Origin: Phoenix dactylifera
Taxonomy: Eukaryota > Streptophyta > Magnoliopsida > Arecales > Arecaceae
Length of the DNA stretch: 64,000 bases
Direction of reading: 5' to 3'
Assembly (NCBI RefSeq): GCF_009389715.1
Contig: NC_052400.1
Location: forward strand, 1,240,001 to 1,304,000
How positions within the stretch are numbered: the stretch's first letter is position 1; each line of letters begins with the position of its first letter. Both the position numbers and the translations under genes were made by a program. This document shows positions 54,419 through 64,000 of the stretch, one piece after another. The notes beneath the pieces are model-generated. The model saw only the letters and a program-made list of their open reading frames with translations, did no database searches and was not told the DNA's origin.

Positions 54419-55753
54419 AGACCAAATAGCCAAATCCGAGCTGAGATTCTCTCTCCTCCTTTTTTCCTCTAGACAAGCTCAGGAATCCTAGCGTAATCCA
54501 TGTTCTTCTTGTAACTCATATCCAAGTTGACCCAGTTTGAAAAATCCCAAACCACCCTGGTACTTAGGCGGTAGACTGATCTATTGCTTCAACCCCAGCT
54601 AAATTTGACCATTTTTAATCTTCACCATTAAATCCTCCTTGCTTGGACCAACCTAGGCAGTTGGGCACAATCACCTGACCAACCTGATTTGGGTGCATAA
54701 GACAATAGTATTTAATTTTGACTTCTGGAATGATATTAAAATTAATAATATTTTAATGATATTAAATAGGTGTATCTGACACGTTTGTTTGAAGTGGGAA
54801 TTAAAGCAAAAAGAGATAGGTAACCTAATGCTTCAAAGTATGTTTTCCAAATTATTTGTTAAAAATAATTATTAGTTTATTAAATTTTAATATATGTTTT
54901 GTACATAACTAAATGGGTCAGGAATGTTAATAATCATGTTAACATTGTGTTATATGTTATGAAATCTGAAAAATGTGATTAGGCAAATTATGAAAAATCT
55001 ATTTTGCATATATGTATGTATTCTCGGCATGGCTATGATCTGGCCCCATCGATAGGGATTATTCGTTGGCCCTGTCGACTTGCAATATGTAAGAAACTGG
55101 TTTCGATACCTGATTAGAATAATGGTATTTGGACATCGTACCACCAGTGGTTAATAATAGTGGTGTTTGACATTTTGTACGACCCATCCCACCTGGTTAC
55201 GTGGCCATAGCCTATTGATGTTGGAATTTTAGTATCAGAATTTTTGTGAAAATAATAATAAATTTCAAAAAATATTTATTATTTATTTTTCAGTCATTAT
55301 TTTGTGCTTTGATTAAATATCTAGTATGTTTGACCCTCCTCTAGGGTATTATGTTGCTTATTGAGCTAGTGTAGTTTATTATCATATATTCTCTGTTTTT
55401 CAGATCCAGAAGCATGATCATATGAAACTGGAGTGTGCGCTAGATTTTCTGAAGTTTTTCTCAATTATTGGCATTTTAGTTAGATTAGCTAGATTATTTG
55501 ATTATGTCAGTACATATTATTTTTGAAACTTTGTAAGATCTATTTGAATAAATTAATGTTTGAAATAAATTTTAAGGATTTGTCATTGCTTTGATATGAT
55601 CTGCAGCCTTGCATGCATGCATAGTCTGTCATGCAAGCATGCAACGTCTATCGCGCTCCGGGCTCGGGGCGTGACAAAATCTACGAACTATTTAATTGTG
55701 AACGTGATTTAAAGGGAGAATGATGTGATGAAGGCTAGTAATTTCTGACGGCG

Positions 55754-55860
55754 CACTACAAAAAAAAGTCAGGCATTGTCGATAGTTTTTAATGTATATA
55801 CCGACGTTTTTTTCTAGCGTCGGCAGATCACAGTCAAAAAAACCTATTTTTCCTGGAGTG
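55754..55860. mobile_element. Very short CACTA MITE
   Basis: Ends CACTACAAAAAAAAGTC and CCTATTTTTCCTGGAGTG, 107 bp, with ACCGACG...CTAGCGTCGG subterminal motifs. Flanking GCG and GTG are nearly a 3-bp duplication. Confidence 0.65.
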
Positions 55861-56110
55861 GTGCCACCTTGTTTTTAACGGCCTAATCCATTGTTTTTGG
55901 ACATTCGCCATTTTGCATCAAACTTTGGACTTTTCCAAGGCTGAACATACTTTCAGGAAAGCCAATTACCCAGCTGATTGGCTAGCAGGTAGGGACATCA
56001 ATTTGAATTTCATGGATGGTGATATTTTGCCACTTGAACTGGCACTGGTCCTACAAATGGATTCCAAGTGCTTCAACTATCTTCAGTGTAACATTCTGAA
56101 ACTGAGGTGG
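55861..56110 (+). pseudogene. LINE-like RNase H domain scrap
   Basis: A frame at about 55913-56100 reads LDFSKAEHTFRKANYPADWL followed by AGRDINLNF. The FRxANxxADWLA pattern is typical of the C-terminal RNase H domain in plant non-LTR retrotransposons. Reverse transcriptase is not present, and upstream sequence is cut by the small CACTA element. Short fragment only. Confidence 0.5.
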
Positions 56111-56580
56111 GCCGGTTTCCGCCTCTCTTTCCATTCCATTTTCTCCATACCCTAACTTTCCATCCTTGGCAGCCAGCAAGGAGGATTCTAGAGACCAACA
56201 ACCTCGAGTCACCTGCCATTCTTGGCAAGGGATTTATTGACAAAGCCACCAGCTGCGAGGGATGGGTTGAGTCACACCCTTTCTTCCTTATTTTGCTCGG
56301 CTAATAGGGGAAGGAGTTTTCCTCCTTTCCTTATTCGCCGGAGCTAGCCAAGGACGGGCAGATCGTACCCTCCCCTTTCTTTCTTCTCCCTCACATGCGG
56401 GCAAGATCAACGCCCGTCACAACCATGCAAAGATTAAGCTTTCTTTCGTTGGTTCTCACCTCCCTCATCACCCCCTTCATTTGTTCTTCTTCTTCCTCCT
56501 CCTTAGATCACAGGTAAGAGCATCGTCGCCGTGCACGTAGGGACAACCACCATGACGGTGAGCCCTCCCATCATCCTCTC
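56111..56580. other. Unclassified repeat-like DNA
   Basis: Pyrimidine-rich, moderately GC-rich sequence leading to the TRIM-2 insertion. No gene supported. Confidence 0.4.
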
Positions 56581-57193
56581 TGATGCGGGATTTGCACCCC
56601 GTCACCAGCAGAGCCCACACACCAGCCGAGCAGCAGAAGAGAGAGTGTCCCCCAGAAGGTATTGTCCGCTTTGGGTCCGATTCGGGGGTCGAGCGTACAC
56701 GGAGCCCTCCTCACGGCGCCTCACGGTTTTGCCCTACAAAAGGCGCCTCCTTAGGGGAAGGGTGATTGAGCCCCCCATTATATGGCACAGACCTTCCCGC
56801 TACACGGCCGATGTGGGACTAAATTCGAGGAACCCCCCGTAACACAGCCCCCCCAGCGGGGAGGTCCTGTGCCCGGGTCGGCTCCTTGCTGGATAGGCGG
56901 AGGGCCGAGGCCCTCCTTCTAGCGCCATCTGATGCGGGATTTGCACCCCGTCACCAGCAGAGCCCACACACCAGCCGAGCAGCAGAAGAGAGAGTGTCCC
57001 CCAGAAGGTATTGTCCGCTTTGGGTCCGATTCGGGGGTCGAGCGTACCCGGAGCCCTCCTCACGGCGCCTCACGGTTTTGCCCCACAAAAGGCGCCTCCT
57101 TAGGGGAAGGGTGATTGAGCCCCCCATTATATGGCACAGACCTTCCCGCTACACGGCCGATGTGGGACTAAATTCGAGGAACCCCCCGTAACA
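56581..57193 (-). mobile_element. TRIM-2: intact, young miniature LTR element
   Basis: LTRs of 264 bp at 56581-56844 and 56930-57193 are almost identical, with target duplication CTCTC (56576-56580, 57194-57198). The 85-bp interior has a primer site read on the minus strand as TGGCGCTAGAAGGAGGG next to the right LTR and a purine tract (GGGGGGGCTG) next to the left LTR. No coding capacity; the 101-103-codon frames repeat in both LTRs and are not genes. Each LTR contains GTCCCACATCG (minus strand, 56809-56819 and 57158-57168) followed 25 bp later by ATATAA. Confidence 0.93.
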
Positions 57194-57198
57194 CTCTC

Positions 57199-58643
57199 CT
57201 TTTCCCTAAGCCGAGCCTATCCCGTTGGTTGATCCGAGACCCTTCTGCCCTCTTCCTATTGAGTTTTGTTCCGCCGGCCATCGTCGCTGCCACCCACGAC
57301 CAAGCCTCCACCATCACCACAACCAGGTCGTCAGCACCCTCTGCTTCTCTTCTCTTCCTCCCTCCTCTCCTCTCTCTCTCTCTCTCATTCTCTCTCTTCC
57401 ATGTTTTCTCTCTTTTTTTATTTCTCTCTTCCGTTCTCTCTCCGATTCTCTCATACTTGGGTGATCGGCGTAAGGCAGACCCCGATCTTCTCACTCTCCC
57501 TATTTTCTTCTCTTTGGCCCCCTATCTTTCCCTCTCTCTTTCTAAACTGGTTTATTTATTTTTACGCAGGCATAGGAGAGCGAGGAGCACTGGAGCTTGG
57601 AGATGTATCGGGTTCTGAAGACCTATCCTATCACTAATATAATTACAGCCCCTCTTGTTCCCACCATTCTTAGATTGGGACGAGTAGATGGCATCATGAG
57701 TACTAGATTGGATTAATTTGAGGCATGCATCTGGATCCTGGCCACCAATCAATAGATCAGAGCTCATGACCCTTATTGTGGATCCTTTCTGAATTATGGA
57801 ACTTTGGGTGGAGCTCATCAACATAAGTACATATCCTTAGTATATATGCGAAGTTTTTCTTTTAAAATATTATCTTTTGCTTTAGAAAGAAAATCTAACT
57901 TTTAGGAAATGCTTTTGAATAGGTCATGCCTAATCCGATAGGGGAGTTTCTTATACCTTGCCAGTTGAACTGTAAGTACCTTTAATTTAGTATCATTTCA
58001 TATGCATAATATGCTTTGTATGTATTGAGCTTTGATTATGAATATTATTCGTACATCTATATATGTGTTATATGTTGTATTCTATATGTTGTGTATGCAC
58101 TACATAAATATTCAATTCTAAAAATATATGATTTAGCATGAAATGTTGTACTAAGGTATTAAATTTCATTATGGTTGGATCAAGACATTGTTGATTTTCT
58201 TCCGTTGTGATGATTTGCTCTCTAGCCTGACTATGATTATACAGTTCAGGATCTAGTCACCTTCCAGGCCTCCATGGAGCTATCACTGGCACATGCTGTT
58301 GAAGACTTGTTTTTCCATGTAAGTTCGGACCTAGTCGCCTTTCGAGCATCTAGTGGGGTGATAACTGGCGCACGTTGATTGGTGGCATATTATAGTCAGG
58401 AGTTGGTTTTTTTTGGGATTTGCCACGGGTCGCTCATGGCTATAGTCATAAAAGTTATAAGAGAGTATGAATGGTTAAAGATATTGATTTAGAATCTTAT
58501 CTTTGACCAGAAATATCACATATTTTTAAAAAATGTAGTTTAAATTCTTCATTATATTTTAATTATATATTGAAACTCTTATATTATGAAATTGATATTA
58601 TGTGCATATTATGCTTGACTGAACTCGAGATAGAGGTGACTTA
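57199..58643. other. Unclassified repeat-like intergenic DNA
   Basis: A CTCT-rich pyrimidine tract (57340-57545) gives long Ser/Leu frames with no domain. 57850-58640 is AT-rich and LTR-like in style (GGACCTAGTCGCCTTTCGAG, TATAGTCAGGAGTTGG) but without definable ends. No gene supported. Confidence 0.4.
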
Positions 58644-60159
58644 GGCCCTGTTTGAGGGAGCTGTTGGCAATAGAGCTGTTGGAAGTAGAGCTGTTCGAAG
58701 TAGAGCTGTTGGAAGTAGAGCTTTTATAAAAAGCTGTTTGCTGTTTGGTAACTACATTTCTAAAGTGCTGTGGCGCTTTAACATTTGTTTGGTAAACAAA
58801 CTGAGAAAGTACTTTTGTATGACAAAATGACCATAAAGGACATTAGTAGTATTATACAATAGTGCATAATAAAATATAATATATATTAATACATAAATAT
58901 ATGATATTTAGTCTAATATTAATGTAATATAATATTATATTATTATAACATAGTACTATAACATTGTATACTATAGGATAATAATTTGATATAATATTAA
59001 ATTATTTAACATAACATAATATTATATTTTATTTTATTTATAGTATAATGCAATAATAAATGTATAAAATATTATAATTATTAGTATAAATTAATTTTTC
59101 ACTCTTTTGATGACCATTTATTTCTCTAACAAATTTTCTAGCTAGATGAAAAAATTAGTTAAATAATTACTAATATTTTTATTTATTTATTTATTTATTT
59201 ATTCTTTCATTTATATACATATTTATTTATTTATTTATTTTCTTTTTTTTCTTTTTTTTTTCCTTTTTTTTCTTTCCTTTTTCTTCTTTTTCTTTCCCTT
59301 TCTTTTTTCTTCTCTTCTTCTCCTTCCTTCCTCCTTTTCCTTCTTCTCCTTTCTTCTCCCGCGAGGCCGGTGGCGCCGGAAGAGGGCCGGGTCGCGGCGG
59401 CCGCGGGAGGAGGCCCGGGAGGGGAGTGGGACGGTGGGCCCCGGCGACCGCGGGGGGAGGGGGGCTCGGAAGGAGGCCGGGACGGCGGGCTGTGGCGACC
59501 GCGGGGGAGGGGGGCTCGGGAGGGGGCCGGGACGGCGGGTCGCGGGGGGAGGGGGGCTCGGGAGGAGGCCGGGACGGCCGGTTGTGGCGACCGCGAGGGG
59601 AGGGGGGCTCGGGAGGGGGCCGGGACGGCGGGCCGCGGGGGGAGGGGGGCCTCGGGAGGGGGCCGGGACGGCGGGCTGCGGCGCCTGCCGGGGAGGCGGC
59701 GGCCATGGCCGCTCCTTCCTCTTTTTTTGTTCTGGTGGGTCGCAGCGATGGCTGGGGAGCACGGCCACGGGTGGCTGGGCAGCCACGGGCTGCCTCCCAA
59801 AACAAAAAAAAAAAAAAAGGAGGGCCGGCGACATTGAGGAGAAGAAGGAGATAGAGAAGGAGAGAGAGAGAGGGGGGATGGTGAGAGAGGAAGAGGCGGT
59901 GGGATGGAGATTTTTGGGAGGAAAAATGAACTTTTAAATGGGGGTATTTTGGTCAAAAATACAGCTTCCCGACAAAGCTGAAAACAGCGTTTTCGGAAAG
60001 CTCCAAAATGGAGCTTCTGCCAAAAAGCTGTTTTCAGCTTCCCGCAAAAGCTGAAACAGCTTTTCCAAAATTTTACCAAACACTCTTTTTTACCTAAAAG
60101 TACTTTTGGAGGGCCAGAAAGTGCTTTTTGGCCCTCCAAAAGCTCCCCCAAACAGGGCC
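58644..60159. mobile_element. 1.5-kb TIR element (PIF/Harbinger-like by TSD) with GC-rich core
   Basis: Inverted ends GGCCCTGTTTGAGGGAGCT and AGCTCCCCCAAACAGGGCC are flanked by TTA on both sides (58641-58643, 60160-60162). The TTA target duplication fits PIF/Harbinger; no transposase is present. Inside the left end is a tandem of GAGCTGTTGGAAGTA (58660-58725). The right end has nested AAGCTG/CAGCTT repeats. The centre is a pyrimidine run followed by a GC-rich minisatellite. Confidence 0.8.
59355..59700. repeat. GC-rich minisatellite inside the TIR element
   Basis: Units of about 55-65 bp built from GGGAGGGGGGCTCGGGAGG, GGCCGGGACGGCGGG and TGGCGACCGCGGGG. Strong G-run content on the plus strand. 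All frames across it (up to 306 codons on the minus strand, 59231-60151) are Pro/Arg/Gly low-complexity and not genes. Confidence 0.85.
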
Positions 60160-60162
60160 TTA

Positions 60163-60655
60163 CTAAGCTTTTTAGTTCATTTTCATCATTTCTTTGCCCT
60201 TTTCAGATGCCAACATTTAATGCAGATGGGATCATAGGTCGTGAGTGGGAGGAAGAAGCAACTTCTTTTTTTTTCTTGTAATGTCTATGATATCAATATA
60301 GAACATGTTTGAAAAATAATGTTGATTCTTGAATTATGAATAATTATCATTCTATGAATACTTTACCTGCATTGATACTATATATAATATTTTCTTAGGC
60401 CTTGCATGTCCTATGGGTTACACCTTATAGGCGTGCAGTCGTCTATCACGTGCCGTTCGCACTAATAAGGATGGGGTGGTCTCCCAGATTTGTTCTTCAC
60501 TTTGTATTCTAGTTTTAATTATATCTTGTGTCCGTATGTGCATCCACAAAAAGAAAACAAAAAACAGAAAGAAGAAAAGTCCAAAGATCGATCAAACTAA
60601 TACTTTAGCACTACCATCAAAGATGGAGATAGAGGAACAAGTAGGAGAAAAGAGA
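60163..60655. other. Intergenic, no gene seen
   Basis: AT-rich stretch between the TIR element and the inverted LTR; the frame 60476-60757 runs into the LTR end and is not supported. Confidence 0.45.
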
Positions 60656-63600
60656 TGTCATGCCCCGAGTGCAATAGATGCCGCATGCTTGTACGGTGGA
60701 TCGTACAGGCATGCATGCAAGACAACGGATTATATCAAAGTAATTACAAATCTTTAAAATTTATTTAGTTATTAATTTATTCAAATGGTTTTTATAAAAG
60801 TTTCAAAGTAACATATGCTAATATAAATCAAATAATCTAACTAATCTAACTAAAATGCCAATAATTGCAAAAATCTTCAAAATCTAGTGCACTCTCTAGT
60901 CGTGTGCGATTATGCTTGGATCTAAAAAATAGAAAAAAAATATGATAATGAGCTACACTAGCCTAGTAAGCAACATAATACCCCAGAGTGGGGTTAAAGC
61001 ATGCCCGATATTTTATTAAAACACAAAATAATATCTAAAAATAAATCATCAATAAATATATATATTTTTAAAAAATTATTATTATTTTTATAAAAACTTT
61101 AATAGTAAAATTCCAACATCAATAGGCCATGGTCACGTAACCCAGTGGCATGGGTTATACAAAGTGTCAAATCTACTATTATTAACTACCGGTGGCAACA
61201 GTATCCAAATACCACTATTCTAATCACCGGTGGTGCGGTGCTGAAACCAGTTTCTCATAGATTACAAGTCGATAGGGCCAACAAATAATCTCCATTGGCG
61301 GGGATAGAACAAATTATAGCCATGCTGAGAATACATACATACAAAATAGATTTTTCATAATTTACTAGATTTTATAACATATAATATAATTTTAGAATGA
61401 TTATTAACATGCTTGACCTATTTAACCAAGTACAAAACATATATCAAAATTTAATCCACTAATAATTACTTTATCAAATAATTTGGAAAACACACTTTAA
61501 AGTATAGGGTTACTTACCTCTTTTTGCTTTAAATTCCACTTTAGGCAAACGGATCAAATGCACCTGTTTAATATTATTAAACTATTATTTATTTTAATAT
61601 TATTCTAGAAGTCAAAATTAAACACTACGGTGTCATGCCTCTAGATCAGGTTGGTCGGGTGACAGTGCCTGACTACTCAGGTCGGTCTGAATCGGAAAGA
61701 TTCAATAAGTCAAGTAAAGATCAAAAATGGTCAAATCTAGCTGGGCTGAAGTATTAGCCAGTCTATCGCCCGGGTACCAGGATGGTTCACGATCTCTAAC
61801 TAGGTCAACTTGGATCCGACCAACAAAAAAAATAGGGCTTACACTAGGATCCCCGAGCATATCTAGAGAGAGAAAAAGGAGAGGGGAGAGAATCTTAACT
61901 TGGGTCTGGATTTGGTTTGATCCTGATTTCGGGCTCGGTCCGAGTGGTTTGGATCAACCATTAAAAAAAAGGTTTAGATCTAGTCAGAATGTGGGCTTGC
62001 TTAGAGAGAGAAAGAGATACACAATCTAAGGCTAGTTGAGCTTTTGGGCCTGATCCACTTAGTTTCGCGTCTAATCCACTTGGTTAGGTCCAATCTGAGG
62101 CTTGGCCTATTCAGTACGGTTTGACCAAAATAGAAAAACGGAGATTTGGTCTGGGTCGACCTAGATCAATCAATGTATCTAATCCACGAGTCAAGTAGAG
62201 AGAGAACAACAAAGTTTTCCTTGTTTTTGCCCAAAATGAATGGACTCGGCCCACGATGGATGAATAGGTCCCAAAATGAATGGACACGGCCCAAAATGAA
62301 CACATTCCACAATGATCACAACCTAACAGGATGAATAGGGCCCAATTTGGCCCACAATGGATACGGCTCAATAGGATGAACAAGGCCTAAAAGAAATACG
62401 ACTCTAATGGACATGACCCAACAGGATGAACAGGGCCCGAACTCGGCCCACAATGAGCACAACCGAACAGGGTGAACAGAGCATGAACTCGGCCCACAAT
62501 GGGCACAGCCCAATAGGGTGACCAGGGCCCACAATGGATATGACCTCCATGGACATAGCCCGACAGGATGAAAAGGGTCCGAACTCGGTCCATAATGGGC
62601 ACGGCCCAACAGGACCCAAATGACTGAATTAGGCCCAAATTTGGCCCACAATGGGCACGACCCAACAGGTCCCAAAATGATTAAATTGGGCCCAAATTTG
62701 GCCCATAATGGGCACAACCCAATGGGGCCCAAAATGACTAAAATGGGCCCAACACAGCCCAATAAGAGCTCTTCATCCCAACAACTAAGAAACAAGGAGG
62801 AAGGGGAAAGAGAAGGAAGAGGGAAGAGGGAAGAGAGAAGAGAGGAGAGGATCCGGCAACGGCCAACCTGGGTGGCAGGAGGTCGACGGCCAGCAGCAGC
62901 CGGCGGCGGTTGCATGACCGGTGGGGAAGGGGAAAGCCATAGACTTGGCTCGGAACAGAGAAATGGCTTGGTTTAGCTAGGAGCAGAGGAACGGGAGCTC
63001 AGTTTGGAACAGGGGAATAGGAAGAAGGGAAGCTCACCAGGATAGCTGTAGTAGTGGTGGACGTTGAGGTGGCGGCGTGATGTTTTCGACGAAGAGAAGG
63101 AATCTTGGAATAGGGGAAGCAGGCTCACAAAGAAGGGAGCTTTGGACGGTGCTTGGCTAGGGTGGCATGCTAGCATCGGATAAGGAAGGAGGAGGAGAGA
63201 AGGTGCTTGGTGGAGGATCCATAGGAAGGAAAGAGGGGGCTTTATAGAGAGCTCACAAAGGGGATAAGGTCGAAGTCATTGCTCCGCCTACGATCCTTGT
63301 GGTGGTGAGCTCGACCGACCGAACGGTCGGTGGCTGTTCGAACGTCCCGCGGCCGTTCGAACGGCCGGTAGAGTTCTCCCCAATGGCGAGCGATCGAGTG
63401 CTCAATCTAAGGGGCAAAGAAGACACAGAGAATCGTGATCACGATCCTCTGTTTCAATCCATTCTCCCCTGCTGAAGTCGGTTGGGTTGCCGACTTCAGC
63501 CCAAAATGACCTATTTGAGCTGAATCTCATATTATGACAACCCAGAACTTCACCCAAAATGGCTAGTCGAAAGATATTATTTGGATTTTTTGATCCTGTA

Positions 63601-63969
63601 TAAGTACCCAAGATCTACCCAGCAAATAACCAATGTAGGAATAAACACACGCCCGTACGGGTCCTCACATACTTCCCCCATTCAAGCCCTAACGTCCTCG
63701 TCAGGCTAAGGGTTCAAATCCATTCAAATCTAATCGCAAACATGGTCGATCCATAGTCATCTCCAATAGATCTACGCTGCAGTATCCCTTTATTTCATAT
63801 AGGTTATGGGCTGGATTCACTCTGATACAATTTGTAACAATCCAAGATCTCTCCCAAAATAGCTAACCAGAAGGTATTATTTAGATTTATTGATCTTGTA
63901 TAAGTACCTAAGATCGACCTAGCGAATAACTTATATGGAACTAAACATACGCCCTCATGGATCCTCACA
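60656..63969 (-). mobile_element. Inverted long LTR fused to a TRIM-1 copy
   Basis: The left end TGTCATGCCCCGAG is the reverse complement of the solo-LTR terminus at 55676, and collinear diverged similarity runs to about 63531. Immediately beyond lies a complete TRIM-1 copy (63533-63969). The 5-bp repeat AGAGA flanks the whole composite (60651-60655, 63970-63974), whereas the TRIM alone has no matching flanks. It contains a 26-bp palindrome (63426-63451) and the GGGCC-rich minisatellite (62225-62760). No interior or coding domains. Confidence 0.75.
63533..63969 (-). mobile_element. TRIM-1 family copy at the right edge
   Basis: 137-bp LTRs at 63533-63669 and 63833-63969, with a degenerate primer site (TCACTCTGATACAA) next to the right LTR. 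LTR divergence is clearly greater than in the 29171 copy, so it is older. Confidence 0.85.
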
Positions 63970-64000
63970 AGAGATATTAAGTAGAATCCACCACTAAATC

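Larger units (their letters stand above)
52405..55676 (+). mobile_element. Solo long LTR carrying a nested CACTA MITE
   Basis: Begins TGTGAGAGACC and ends GGGCTCGGGGCGTGACA, flanked by the 5-bp target duplication AAATC (52400-52404, 55677-55681). About 2.65 kb without the nested element at 53792-54418. The end CGGGGCGTGACA is shared with the LARD-like LTRs at 5897 and 10424, so the families are related. It contains a palindrome (52498-52523), a TATA-like CATTATAAAAACC (about 52631) and a GGGCC-rich minisatellite (about 53165-53530). No second LTR or interior. A diverged partner lies inverted at 60656-63969. Confidence 0.88.

Noticed and set aside
59231-60151. 306-codon minus-strand Pro/Arg-rich frame
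   Set aside because: Spans a pyrimidine run and GC-rich minisatellite within a TIR element; three frames are open at once, as expected for such repeats.

Overview
The window is plant nuclear DNA, almost certainly monocot. It has AT-rich intergenic DNA, GT-AG introns and dense plant transposable elements (LTR elements primed by initiator Met-tRNA, TRIMs, CACTA elements with GACGC/GCGTC subterminal repeats, a Helitron relic). A palm or similar non-grass monocot is a guess from general impression and was not tested.

Host genes: seven complete two-exon germin-like protein (GLP) genes lie in one tandem array, all on the minus strand: 2785-3630, 15225-16077, 19426-20272, 22341-23154, 27365-28181, 36289-37142 and 51088-51924. 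The first bases of the window are the promoter of an eighth copy off the left edge. Each gene has a 112-bp exon 1 (signal peptide) and a 548-557-bp exon 2 (cupin). All seven keep the His/His/Glu/His manganese ligands, the two N-terminal cysteines and an N-glycosylation sequon, so all look functional. Flanking sequence sorts them into three promoter classes: A (GLP1, 2, 6), B (GLP3, 7) and C (edge gene, GLP4, 5). The order suggests repeated duplication of a C-A-B module, with chimeras such as GLP6. The products are expected to be secreted apoplastic Mn-cupins of defence or cell-wall type.

Intergenic DNA: most of the size difference between modules comes from insertions. They are: a recent non-autonomous LTR element (5897-12876, TSD GCAGG) nested in an older relative; CACTA miniature elements (14242-14755, 53792-54418, 55754-55860); TRIMs (21216, 29171-29609, 50241-50661, 56581-57193, 63533-63969); a Helitron relic (about 32490-35090); and a 10.2-kb CACTA element (38965-49152, TSD AAC). 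The large CACTA carries a Ptta/En/Spm-type transposon gene plus captured fragments of at least three recognisable host genes (ribosomal protein eS6, a GAUT/GT8 glycosyltransferase, nucleosome assembly protein 1) and one unidentified gene.

The last 12 kb (52405-64000) is wholly repetitive. Two related long LTRs lie in inverted orientation (52405-55676 and 60656-63969). Between them are a small CACTA element, a LINE-like RNase H scrap, a young TRIM and a 1.5-kb TTA-flanked TIR element with a GC-rich minisatellite core.

The least expected pattern is that three unrelated element families (TRIM-1, TRIM-2, a CACTA MITE) carry the plant snRNA upstream sequence element (RTCCCACATCG) followed 20-27 bp later by a TATA-like box, close to the RNA polymerase III spacing of U6 genes.
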